Below, piece by piece: positions 1 through 4,901 of a stretch of DNA of 5,594 nucleotides. The notes under the pieces were generated by a model that did not search any database, had not been told where the DNA came from, and worked only from the letters and a program-made list of their open reading frames with translations. Location of the stretch: NCBI GenBank assembly GCA_013329135.1, contig DUKU01000049.1, forward strand, positions 1 through 5,594. The letters are read 5' to 3'. The position numbers were made by a program, and so were the translations under genes. Position 1 is the first letter of the stretch; every line of letters begins with the position of its first letter. The stretch is from Thermoplasmata archaeon. GTDB lineage: Archaea; Thermoplasmatota; Thermoplasmata; UBA10834.

Positions 1-1211
1 GTGTCCATGTGCTCCCCCAGCACGCCGGCGACGGCGTCCCTCTCGTCCCCCAGATGGGATATCACGAGGTCGTACCGCTGAGTCCCGACGAGCCACGAGA
101 CCATGTCCTGGGCGAGCTTCTGCTCGTCCCTGTCCCAGTGTCCCGTGACTGGGATGTCGTAGTCCTGGGCGGGGTAGAAGAGCTCGAGCTCCCTCGGGAC
201 GAGCCCGAGGGGCGAGGTGACGATGACCTCGTGGACGAGCGGCGCCCGCCCGCTCGAGAATACGGCATCCCGGAATCGCATGTGGGACTTCGACAGAGAG
301 TAGGGCTTCTTCGCGGAGCAAGGTATCAGCAGGAGCACGGAGGCGCCCTCGGGGCGCCTGTATCTCTCCTTGAGCCGGTTCTGCCACCTCACGATCTCCG
401 GCCTGAGGAGCGACTCCTTGGATCCGGCATGGAACGCGGCGCCCTTGACCGGGGCGTGCATCTCCTGCAGATCGTACGCACCCATGTCCATGAGTCTCAG
501 GTCCTGGACCAGCCAAGGATCGGCCCTGACCCTAATCTCGGCCAGCTCCCTGAGCCTCCCCTGGGAGATCATGTGGGACACGAGCTTCAGCTCCGCCTCT
601 GCGGTCGCGATGTTGTGCCTCAGGAGTTCCTCCTTGTCCCTAGTGCCCGAGCGGCACGCCTCGCACGCGCAAGGCAGATGTTTCAGGGCGGAGTAGTCCA
701 GCGGACCCGAGGTGGTCAGATACCTCCCGGTCTCCGATGCCATGATTAGTGGTATGGAGTCGAACACGTCCACGCCGCAGTATGCGAGGAGGGCGAGCCT
801 GTGAGGCATCCCAGCGAGCGAGCAGAACATCGGCTTGAGGAGGTCGGGGCCGGATTTCGTCTTCTTGATGGCCTCGACGAACCTGGGTGAGTCGAGCAGC
901 GACTTCACGATGCCGTCGAGCACCGCGAATCCGCCCTCGGGACGGGGGTCCGCGTAAGGGGATCCTCGGAACCACGGGTCGAGGGTTCCATCCACTTCGG
1001 TGCCTGCACCGTCAGGGCGGAACCCGGATGCGGGGACCTTGAGGTCTCCCTTGCCAGCAGCTCCGGATGGCGACATTCGCATGCCCACTCCGAGCCCAGC
1101 TGGAATCCTGTCGACGGCATAAGCCATCGCGGGGGTGCTGTGCTTCACGCCGTCTATCTCGAGGACCCCGGTCCTGGCCAGCCCGTCGCGCTCAAGTATC
1201 TCGAATCGCAC
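1..1211 (-). CDS. arcS: Archaeosine synthase (TGT-like, ArcS/TgtA2), 3' end outside window
   Basis: ArcS modifies 7-cyano-7-deazaguanine (preQ0) at position 15 in the D-loop of archaeal tRNA, on the way to archaeosine. Depending on lineage it uses an amine donor directly or adds lysine that a radical-SAM partner then processes (family knowledge). The visible 403 codons start VRFEILERDG, matching the family N-terminus. A zinc-site-like CxCxxC lies at residues 181-186, with a His at 213. The ArcS signature PCx3KPYx2Sx2H is complete at 297-310 (PCSAKKPYSLSKSH), followed by HEVIVTSPLGLVPRELE near 327-343 and YDIPVTG near 351-357. The signature separates it from the paralogous TgtA. The GTG at 1211-1209 is the first start after an in-frame TGA two codons upstream, so the start is well constrained. 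A TATA-like box about 25 bases upstream implies a leaderless mRNA. The C-terminal part, usually including a PUA domain, is cut off by the window edge. Family assignment is very secure. Confidence 0.95.
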   Translation of the reverse strand, partial: MRFEILERDGLARTGVLEIDGVKHSTPAMAYAVDRIPAGLGVGMRMSPSGAAGKGDLKVPASGFRPDGAGTEVDGTLDPWFRGSPYADPRPEGGFAVLDGIVKSLLDSPRFVEAIKKTKSGPDLLKPMFCSLAGMPHRLALLAYCGVDVFDSIPLIMASETGRYLTTSGPLDYSALKHLPCACEACRSGTRDKEELLRHNIATAEAELKLVSHMISQGRLRELAEIRVRADPWLVQDLRLMDMGAYDLQEMHAPVKGAAFHAGSKESLLRPEIVRWQNRLKERYRRPEGASVLLLIPCSAKKPYSLSKSHMRFRDAVFSSGRAPLVHEVIVTSPLGLVPRELELFYPAQDYDIPVTGHWDRDEQKLAQDMVSWLVGTQRYDLVISHLGDERDAVAGVLGEHMD

Positions 1212-1232
1212 GGGATGTCATCGTCTGGGGGG

Positions 1233-1242
1233 TAATAAAACA
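1233..1242 (-). promoter_or_regulatory. TATA box for arcS; also a T-rich tract after the sulfur cassette
   Basis: The minus strand reads TGTTTTATTA here. Its centre is about 25 bases before the arcS GTG, the usual archaeal TATA-to-start distance, so transcription would begin at or next to the start codon. The same T-rich run lies 32 bases beyond the stop codon of the upstream dsrF-like gene, so it could also serve as a U-rich intrinsic terminator for that operon. Both roles are inferred from position and composition. Confidence 0.6.
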
Positions 1243-1273
1243 AATCGAAGGGAAGGGTTTTGAGGACGTGTTT

Positions 1274-1630
1274 TCAGAACGAGGTGACGACCGAGTGCTC
1301 CTCGACGAGTTCCTTTATCTTGGATGCGGGCACGACCTTGAGCCCCTCGAAGAGCATCGACTCGGATATTCCGCGCTCATCGAGGTCCTCCTTCACGACG
1401 TACACGGGCACGTCGAAGTCGTACAACTCCTTGGTCGCGTCCATGTTCGACGGCATCTTGACCGCCTCGGCCTTCTGGGACGCGAGCGCGTTGTAGACTC
1501 CGTCCTCTGCGAGCACGACGGATGTCTTCATGCCGTTCACGGCCATCGCGAGCGCCAGCCTCAGGCCAGCGAATGCCTCCTCGAGCCCGTACGGGGACCT
1601 CATGACCAAGACGAGTGTGGATTCAGCCAT
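1274..1630 (-). CDS. DsrE-superfamily protein, DsrF/TusC-like
   Basis: A 118-residue protein that resembles the DsrF/TusC branch of the DsrE superfamily: it begins with a beta strand and RSPYG (residues 11-15), has the AEDGVYNAL block (41-49), and has VVKEDLDERGIS near 78-89. In bacteria DsrEFH and TusBCD form hexamers that hand persulfide sulfur between carrier proteins; DsrF/TusC is a structural subunit. Consistent with this, the protein has no cysteine. It is the last gene of the five-gene cassette. The stop codon of the preceding dsrE-like gene lies inside its Shine-Dalgarno sequence GAGGTGA, giving a 4-base gap and probable translational coupling. It is a visible paralogue of the gene at 2004-2303 (shared EDxVYNAL and DLxxRG blocks). 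Superfamily is secure; subunit naming is moderate. Confidence 0.8.
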   Translation of the reverse strand: MAESTLVLVMRSPYGLEEAFAGLRLALAMAVNGMKTSVVLAEDGVYNALASQKAEAVKMPSNMDATKELYDFDVPVYVVKEDLDERGISESMLFEGLKVVPASKIKELVEEHSVVTSF

Positions 1631-1634
1631 GTGG

Positions 1635-1994
1635 TCACCTCGCGATTGTCACGAGCCTGTCGGACTCGGACACGAACTTGAACAGATTGTTCGTCAGGCT
1701 CCCGACCTTCGCGGTGGGTATCTCCTCGCCGCGCTCGAAACCCCTGGCTGCATAGCACGTCTCGCATATCGCCTGTTCGACGCCATCCTTGCCGAGGGCC
1801 TCGAATTCGTTCCCCACGTTGGGGAACCTCTTCGGGTTCTGCCCCTTCTTCACCGCCGTCACGCCCTCGCCGTAGCCGAACATGCGGACATTGTAGCCCT
1901 TGGCTCTTGCCGCTGCCGCCAGCTTCGACGCCACGTTGGCGTCCATCGCCATCATCGAGCCGGATCTCCAGAGTATAGTCATCGTCTTCGCCAT
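1635..1994 (-). CDS. DsrE/TusD-like sulfur relay protein with Cys77 and Cys80
   Basis: A 119-residue DsrE-superfamily protein, close to the length of DsrE/TusD. The N-terminal MTILWRSG strand is followed by an alpha/beta fold. The segment ICETCYAARGFERG at residues 76-89 matches the place where DsrE/TusD proteins carry their persulfide-accepting cysteine just before an Arg-Gly pair; by spacing Cys77 is the equivalent of the bacterial Cys78 and Cys80 is an extra partner. It is the only one of the three small DsrE/F/H-like proteins in this cassette with the expected catalytic cysteine, so it probably carries the sulfur. It lies 9 bases after the dsrH-like gene, with GAGG upstream of the ATG. 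Partners are probably its two neighbours plus TusA (inference from order). Confidence 0.82.
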   Translation of the reverse strand: MAKTMTILWRSGSMMAMDANVASKLAAAARAKGYNVRMFGYGEGVTAVKKGQNPKRFPNVGNEFEALGKDGVEQAICETCYAARGFERGEEIPTAKVGSLTNNLFKFVSESDRLVTIAR

Positions 1995-2003
1995 GGGATC
2001 GCC

Positions 2004-2303
2004 TCAAACCGTGACGGTCCTCTCCGTCCTCTCCATGATGCAGTCGACTATGTCTTCGTACGGCACGGCCTTGCCGGCCTTGAGGTCCTTCTGCGAGAAA
2101 CCCCTGGCCTCGAGGTCGTCCGCCGCGACGAGGATCTCGTGGGCCGCCTTGTCCAGGCGCTCCGCGTGCTCCTTCCTCAGCGCGTTGTAGACGGCATCCT
2201 CGAACAGGATGACGCTCGCATCGGTCCGGTCCGCGACCCTGCGCATCAGATGAGTCGGGTCCAGCTCCTGGGGTGACCTTATGACCACGAATGCAGTCTT
2301 CAT
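2004..2303 (-). CDS. DsrE-superfamily protein, DsrH/TusB-like
   Basis: A 99-residue protein of DsrH/TusB size. It starts MKTAFVVIRSP and carries FEDAVYNAL at residues 34-42 and ADDLEARGF at 61-69, the blocks typical of DsrH/TusB. The cysteine found near residue 20 in bacterial DsrH is missing here (THLMR at 17-21); the only cysteine is Cys88, near the C-terminus. The ATG at 2303 was chosen although the frame stays open upstream, because the upstream part is antisense-like composition overlapping the preceding gene and because GGAGAGGT lies at a suitable distance before this ATG. The gap to the preceding gene is 14 bases. It probably forms a complex with the two downstream DsrE-like proteins, by analogy with DsrEFH/TusBCD. 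Confidence 0.8.
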   Translation of the reverse strand: MKTAFVVIRSPQELDPTHLMRRVADRTDASVILFEDAVYNALRKEHAERLDKAAHEILVAADDLEARGFSQKDLKAGKAVPYEDIVDCIMERTERTVTV

Positions 2304-2317
2304 CCTACAACCTCTCC

Positions 2318-2722
2318 TCAGCCTATGAACAACGTCACCTTGGAGTCCGCTGCCAGGTCGAGGAACTTCGACGCTCCGAGGACCTTCGTACCCTCGATGA
2401 GGTCGCTCTGCTTGACGCCCAAGAGGCTCATGGACGTGCTGCAGGCGTAGAAGTTCACTCCGAGCTCCTTTGCCTGCTTGAGCATCTCCTCGTAGTTCGG
2501 CACATTGAGCTTCATCATCTTCTTCACCATCATGCCGGTGAAGAACCTCCACATGCCCGGAAGCTTCGGTCTTATTCCCTTCTTGAGCAGCTTCAGGCCG
2601 AAGAAGGTGTAGAAGACGTGCACCTCCATGCCCATGCTCGCGGCCGTGTTGCCCATGATCAGGGGCATCATCGCCTTGTCGAAACTGCCTTCGCTAACGA
2701 CCATACAGAACCTGTCTGCCAT
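2318..2722 (-). CDS. DsrE2/DsrE3-type DsrE-superfamily protein (DrsE_2 family)
   Basis: A 134-residue protein of the larger DsrE2/DsrE3 branch. Recognisable blocks are the N-terminal strand and helix with MGNTAASMGMEVHVFYTFFG (residues 23-42), a basic central part ending in KKMMKLNVPNYEEM (67-80), FYACSTSMSLLGV (91-103) with Cys94 as the probable persulfide-carrying cysteine, and the C-terminal TLFIG. DsrE3A proteins of sulfur-oxidising archaea exchange thiosulfonate or persulfide sulfur with TusA (family knowledge), and here the gene lies directly after tusA with a 12-base gap. Despite a hydrophobic FYTFFG stretch I see no membrane segment, so a soluble protein is likely. The ATG has a strong Shine-Dalgarno sequence. 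Cys6 is a second, less conserved-looking cysteine. Assignment to the family is confident; the actual sulfur substrate is unknown. Confidence 0.88.
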   Translation of the reverse strand: MADRFCMVVSEGSFDKAMMPLIMGNTAASMGMEVHVFYTFFGLKLLKKGIRPKLPGMWRFFTGMMVKKMMKLNVPNYEEMLKQAKELGVNFYACSTSMSLLGVKQSDLIEGTKVLGASKFLDLAADSKVTLFIG

Positions 2723-2727
2723 TCAAT

Positions 2728-2733
2728 CCACCT
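2728..2733 (-). promoter_or_regulatory. Shine-Dalgarno sequence of the dsrE2-like gene
   Basis: AGGTGG on the minus strand, 5 bases before the ATG and directly after the tusA stop codon. It supports the chosen start and shows that the internal genes of this operon rely on Shine-Dalgarno initiation. Confidence 0.75.
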
Positions 2734-2734
2734 C

Positions 2735-2962
2735 TCACTTTATCCTGATGTAGAACCGGAAGAGTTTCCCTTCCTCTTCCTGTCCGACCATTGCGTGCCC
2801 GGTCCTGTTGCACCAGGCCGGGACGTCATCCCTAGCGCCCACATCGTCCGCCAAGAGCTCCAGCACCTGTCCGGACTTGAGTTCCTTAACCTTCTTCGCC
2901 AGTTGGACTATCGGCATCGGGCACATCAATCCCCTTGCGTCGAGAGTCACATCCTTCTCCAC
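2735..2962 (-). CDS. tusA: TusA-family sulfur carrier protein
   Basis: A small sulfur carrier that holds sulfur as a persulfide on the cysteine of its CPxP motif and passes it to acceptors such as DsrE-type proteins. With the GTG start at 2962 it is 75 residues, the normal TusA size. LDARGLMCPMPIVQLAKKV begins at residue 8, placing the carrier Cys at 14 inside CPMP. A second cysteine, Cys51 in VPAWCNRTGH, is common in TusA relatives linked to DsrE genes. The frame stays open to a TTG at 2998, adding 12 residues. I prefer the GTG because AGGAG lies 8 bases before it, the longer form would add a nonconserved tail, and the predicted transcription start (about 2995) lies downstream of the TTG. 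It is the first gene of the leftward cassette and is transcribed divergently from the TrmB-like regulator. Confidence 0.9.
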   Translation of the reverse strand: MEKDVTLDARGLMCPMPIVQLAKKVKELKSGQVLELLADDVGARDDVPAWCNRTGHAMVGQEEEGKLFRFYIRIK

Positions 2963-2970
2963 GCCGACCA

Positions 2971-2975
2971 CTCCT
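2971..2975 (-). promoter_or_regulatory. Shine-Dalgarno sequence that decides the tusA start
   Basis: AGGAG on the minus strand, 8 bases before the GTG at 2962. It lies within the probable 5' leader of the operon mRNA, directly next to the palindrome at 2976-2994. A protein or RNA structure at that palindrome could therefore influence ribosome access as well as transcription. Confidence 0.6.
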
Positions 2976-2994
2976 ACGGTATTGTCATTACCGT
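2976..2994. promoter_or_regulatory. Perfect 6-7-6 palindrome at the tusA transcription start (candidate operator)
   Basis: ACGGTA, a 7-base spacer, then TACCGT: a perfect inverted repeat. It lies around or just after the predicted start of the tusA operon mRNA, about 25 bases downstream of its TATA box, a common position for a repressor site. The right arm continues into TACCGTGCAA, which recurs at 3095-3104 in the regulator's own promoter. The best explanation is the binding site of the divergently encoded winged-helix regulator; a short RNA hairpin in the leader is the alternative. Confidence 0.5.
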
Positions 2995-3017
2995 GCAAAT
3001 GCGATTACACTGTTCAC

Positions 3018-3024
3018 TAATAAA
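3018..3024 (-). promoter_or_regulatory. TATA box for the tusA-dsrE operon
   Basis: TTTATTA on the minus strand, preceded by a purine-rich GTGAAAATG that could be the TFB recognition element. It predicts a transcription start near 2995 and a leader of about 33 bases before the tusA GTG, room enough for the Shine-Dalgarno sequence seen at 2971-2975. Confidence 0.6.
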
Positions 3025-3077
3025 CATTTTCACGTTCGCGGAGGAAACACCTGGCCGCGTCGCACGTCATAACGGTT

Positions 3078-3088
3078 AAGTATAAAAA
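3078..3088 (+). promoter_or_regulatory. TATA box for the TrmB-like regulator
   Basis: AAGTATAAAAA, an almost ideal archaeal TATA box, preceded by GGTT. It lies roughly 20-25 bases before the ATG at 3106, predicting a leaderless mRNA. It overlaps the A of an in-frame ATG at 3088, which argues that this upstream ATG is not translated. Confidence 0.7.
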
Positions 3089-3094
3089 TGGCAA

Positions 3095-3104
3095 TACCGT
3101 GCAA
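3095..3104 (+). repeat. Second copy of TACCGTGCAA (candidate operator of the regulator gene)
   Basis: The 10-base sequence is identical to 2989-2998, 106 bases away in the same orientation; allowing one mismatch the match extends to 12 of 13 bases (CA, one mismatch, then the repeat). It fills the interval between the regulator's TATA box and its ATG, a position where a bound protein would block transcription. A weaker inverted partner, ACGGT, lies at 3072-3076 on the other side of the TATA box. This fits autorepression by the regulator. Confidence 0.5.
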
Positions 3105-3105
3105 C

Positions 3106-3465
3106 ATGGTTGAGCCTCAGAAGATATTGTCCGGCCAGGCTACCTGCAGGGACATAGTCAAGTGTGTCTACGGCCTGTCGGATTTCGAGCTCCTCATATA
3201 CAAGAGATTGGCCAAACAGGGCCCCCTCAAGGCGGACGACCTCGCCCCGTCCCTCAAGAAGGACCGCAGCACGGTGTACCGCGCCCTGCAGAGGCTCGTC
3301 ACGTCGGGCCTCGCTTTCAGGGATACCAAGACGATCGAGAGGGGAGGCTACTATCACGTATACACTGCTGTGCCCCCGGCCCAGCTGAAGGAACGCCTTC
3401 GAAGGTGCGCCGACGATTGGTTCGAGAACATGCGCGGGGCGATAGACGACTTCGACCTCGTTTGA
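3106..3465 (+). CDS. TrmB-like winged-helix transcriptional regulator
   Basis: A 119-residue DNA-binding protein. Residues 25-74 form a winged helix-turn-helix: LSDFELLIYKRLAKQGPL, then the first helix LKADDLAPSL, then the recognition helix with DRSTVYRALQRLVTSGL, and a wing with ERGGYYHVYTAVPP near 78-91. The C-terminal helix (RRCADDWFENM, 99-109) probably mediates dimerisation. It is far shorter than full TrmB because it lacks the sugar-binding domain; such short forms are common in euryarchaea. Cysteines at 14, 20 and 101 are candidates for sensing thiols, polysulfide or oxidants (inference). I chose the ATG at 3106 because the TATA box predicts a leaderless start there; an ATG at 3088 would add 6 residues but lies on the TATA box. 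Its divergent placement and the shared repeat point to control of the tusA operon and itself. Confidence 0.85.
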   Translation: MVEPQKILSGQATCRDIVKCVYGLSDFELLIYKRLAKQGPLKADDLAPSLKKDRSTVYRALQRLVTSGLAFRDTKTIERGGYYHVYTAVPPAQLKERLRRCADDWFENMRGAIDDFDLV

Positions 3466-3477
3466 GTCCTGAAAACC

Positions 3478-3483
3478 TTATAA
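3478..3483 (+). promoter_or_regulatory. TATA box for pyrB
   Basis: TTATAA preceded by GAAAACC, 13 bases after the stop codon of the regulator. Its centre is 26 bases before the ATG at 3507, giving pyrB a promoter of its own and an expected leaderless mRNA. The pyrBI operon is therefore probably not dependent on read-through from the regulator gene. Confidence 0.65.
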
Positions 3484-3484
3484 G

Positions 3485-3503
3485 CCACCAGCTGATTTGG
3501 TGG
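3485..3503. promoter_or_regulatory. Perfect 6-7-6 palindrome before pyrB (candidate operator)
   Basis: CCACCA, 7 bases, then TGGTGG: a perfect inverted repeat that fills the space between the pyrB TATA box and its start codon. Its size and position parallel the palindrome at the tusA promoter, but the half-site sequence differs, so a different regulator is expected, plausibly one responding to pyrimidine supply. It could also fold as a hairpin if transcription begins farther upstream than predicted. Confidence 0.45.
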
Positions 3504-3506
3504 ATG

Positions 3507-4442
3507 ATGTCAGAAGGTTTCAGGGGGATGGACATCGTCTCCATCCGGGACTTTTCACGGGCGCAGATCGAGCACGTCCTCGACGTCGCGGAGAGGATGT
3601 TGCCGGTCGCGAAGGGGGATGAGAAGAGCAAACTCCTCGATGGGAAGGTGCTCGGTTCGCTGTTCTACGAGCCGTCCACGAGGACCAGGCTGTCTTTCGA
3701 AGCAGCGATGGCCCGCCTGGGCGGAAAGAGCCTTGGGTTCGACGAGCCCAAGGGCTCGTCGGTCGCCAAGGGCGAGACCCTCGCGGACACGATCAGGATG
3801 GTCGACGCGTACTGTGACGCCATCGTGCTCCGGCACCCGCAGGAGGGCGCCGCGAGGCTCGCGGGCCACTTCGCCACGAAGCCCGTGCTCAACGCGGGCG
3901 ACGGCGCGGGCCAGCACCCGACGCAGACGATGCTCGACCTGTTCACGATCCGAGAGTCGAAGGGCAAGATAGACGGCAACCATGTGGTCATCGTCGGCGA
4001 CCTAAAGTATGGCAGGACAGTGCACTCCCTGTCAGAGGCGCTGGCGATGTTCGGCGCGCAGCTGACCTTCGTCGCCCCGCCCACGCTCCAGATGCCGAAG
4101 GAGCATCTGAAGCACATACAGTCCATGGGCATCAAGCCGAAGAGCGGCACCGACCTCGCCGAGGCGGTCAAGGACGCGGACGTCCTGTACGTCACCCGCA
4201 TACAGAAGGAGCGGTTCCCAGACCCCGCGGAGTACCAGAAGGTCGCAGGCGCATTCAGGATCGACCCCGCGCTGCTCAAGGATGCGAAGAAGGACATGAT
4301 CGTCATGCACCCGCTCCCGCGCGTGAACGAGATATCCCCAGAGGTGGACAAGACCCCGAACGCGAAGTACTTCGAACAGGCATTCAACGGGGTGCCCGTC
4401 CGGATGGCCCTCCTCGCGATGGTCCTGGGGGCGGTCGAATGA
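3507..4442 (+). CDS. pyrB: Aspartate carbamoyltransferase, catalytic subunit
   Basis: Transfers the carbamoyl group of carbamoyl phosphate to aspartate, the committed step of pyrimidine synthesis, in the cytoplasm. The 311 residues equal the usual length. Visible active-site elements are YEPSTRTRLSFE (54-65; carbamoyl-phosphate loop at 57-61), GSSVAKGET with the mobile-loop Ser84 and Lys88, RHP at 109-111, HPTQ at 137-140, DLKYGRTVHS with Arg170 in the aspartate region, RIQKER at 231-236 and HPLPR at 268-272. All family catalytic residues that I can place are present, and trimeric assembly is expected. Two adjacent ATGs (3504 and 3507) are possible starts; 3507 best fits the TATA spacing and family N-terminus. 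An ATG at 3528 has a G-run immediately before it, but too close to act as a ribosome site. The stop overlaps the pyrI start by 4 bases. Confidence 0.97.
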   Translation: MSEGFRGMDIVSIRDFSRAQIEHVLDVAERMLPVAKGDEKSKLLDGKVLGSLFYEPSTRTRLSFEAAMARLGGKSLGFDEPKGSSVAKGETLADTIRMVDAYCDAIVLRHPQEGAARLAGHFATKPVLNAGDGAGQHPTQTMLDLFTIRESKGKIDGNHVVIVGDLKYGRTVHSLSEALAMFGAQLTFVAPPTLQMPKEHLKHIQSMGIKPKSGTDLAEAVKDADVLYVTRIQKERFPDPAEYQKVAGAFRIDPALLKDAKKDMIVMHPLPRVNEISPEVDKTPNAKYFEQAFNGVPVRMALLAMVLGAVE

Positions 4443-4894
4443 AGGAGTTCAAGGTCACGCCCATCAGGAACGGCACCGTGATAGACCACATCCAGGTCGG
4501 CACGGCCCTGAAGGTCCTCAGGATCATAGGCGTCAAGGAGGACGTCAACTCCACAGTGAGCGTCCTGATGCATGTGCCGAGCAAGAAGGCCGGCTGGAAG
4601 GACATAGTCAAGATCGAGGACCGGGAGCTGGACCCGAAGGAGCTCGACAAGATCGCACTCATCTCCCCCGACGCGACCATCAACATCATCAGGGACTTCA
4701 ACGTGGCCGAGAAGTTCGTGGTCGAGGTGCCCCAGAAGATCGTGGGCATCATGAAGTGCGCGAACCCTGGGTGCATAACGAACAAGAACGAACCCGTCGA
4801 GCCGGAGTTCGTCGTCGAGTCGAAGAAGCCGATCACCCTCAGGTGCATCTACTGCGACCGCGTCACCACCGACATATCGGAGAACGTGGTCTAG
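4439..4894 (+). CDS. pyrI: Aspartate carbamoyltransferase, regulatory subunit
   Basis: The regulatory partner of PyrB. It binds nucleotide effectors (CTP and ATP in studied enzymes) in its N-terminal allosteric domain and joins catalytic trimers through a C-terminal zinc domain. The 151 residues match the family. The allosteric domain covers about 1-98, with VTPIRNGTVIDHI at 6-18 and GTALKVLRIIG at 21-31. The zinc site is complete: Cys107-x4-Cys112 (CANPGC) and Cys136-x2-Cys139 (CIYC). The start codon overlaps the pyrB stop in an ATGA, and a GGGGG run upstream can serve as ribosome site, so the two subunits are probably made in balanced amounts. Nothing looks damaged. A PyrI partner implies a dodecameric, feedback-regulated enzyme. 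Confidence 0.97.
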   Translation: MKEFKVTPIRNGTVIDHIQVGTALKVLRIIGVKEDVNSTVSVLMHVPSKKAGWKDIVKIEDRELDPKELDKIALISPDATINIIRDFNVAEKFVVEVPQKIVGIMKCANPGCITNKNEPVEPEFVVESKKPITLRCIYCDRVTTDISENVV

Positions 4895-4901
4895 GCATCC
4901 G

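Noticed and set aside
9..749. Long open frame on the plus strand opposite arcS
   Set aside because: Its translation is rich in Arg, Pro, Leu and Gly without any recognisable domain, and it lies entirely opposite a gene with an intact family signature. It results from the GC-rich codon positions of arcS.
2304..2552. N-terminal extension of the DsrH-like protein
   Set aside because: This open stretch overlaps the dsrE2-like gene in another frame and has shadow-like composition, whereas the ATG at 2303 has a good ribosome site and gives the family length.
2963..2998. TTG start for a longer TusA
   Set aside because: There is no ribosome site for it, it would add 12 residues beyond the normal family length, and it lies at or before the predicted transcription start. 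It is not fully excluded, as a leaderless TTG is conceivable.
3088..3105. Upstream ATG for the regulator
   Set aside because: It overlaps the TATA box and precedes the predicted transcription start. Its six extra residues are encoded by the repeat that looks like an operator.
3162..3506. In-frame upstream extension of pyrB into the regulator gene
   Set aside because: The extra residues show no PyrB similarity and overlap the regulator's coding sequence; the TATA box at 3478-3483 fits a start at 3504-3507.
3466..3506. A riboswitch or attenuator before pyrB
   Set aside because: The space between TATA box and start is about 20 bases and the mRNA is probably leaderless, so the palindrome is better read as a DNA operator.
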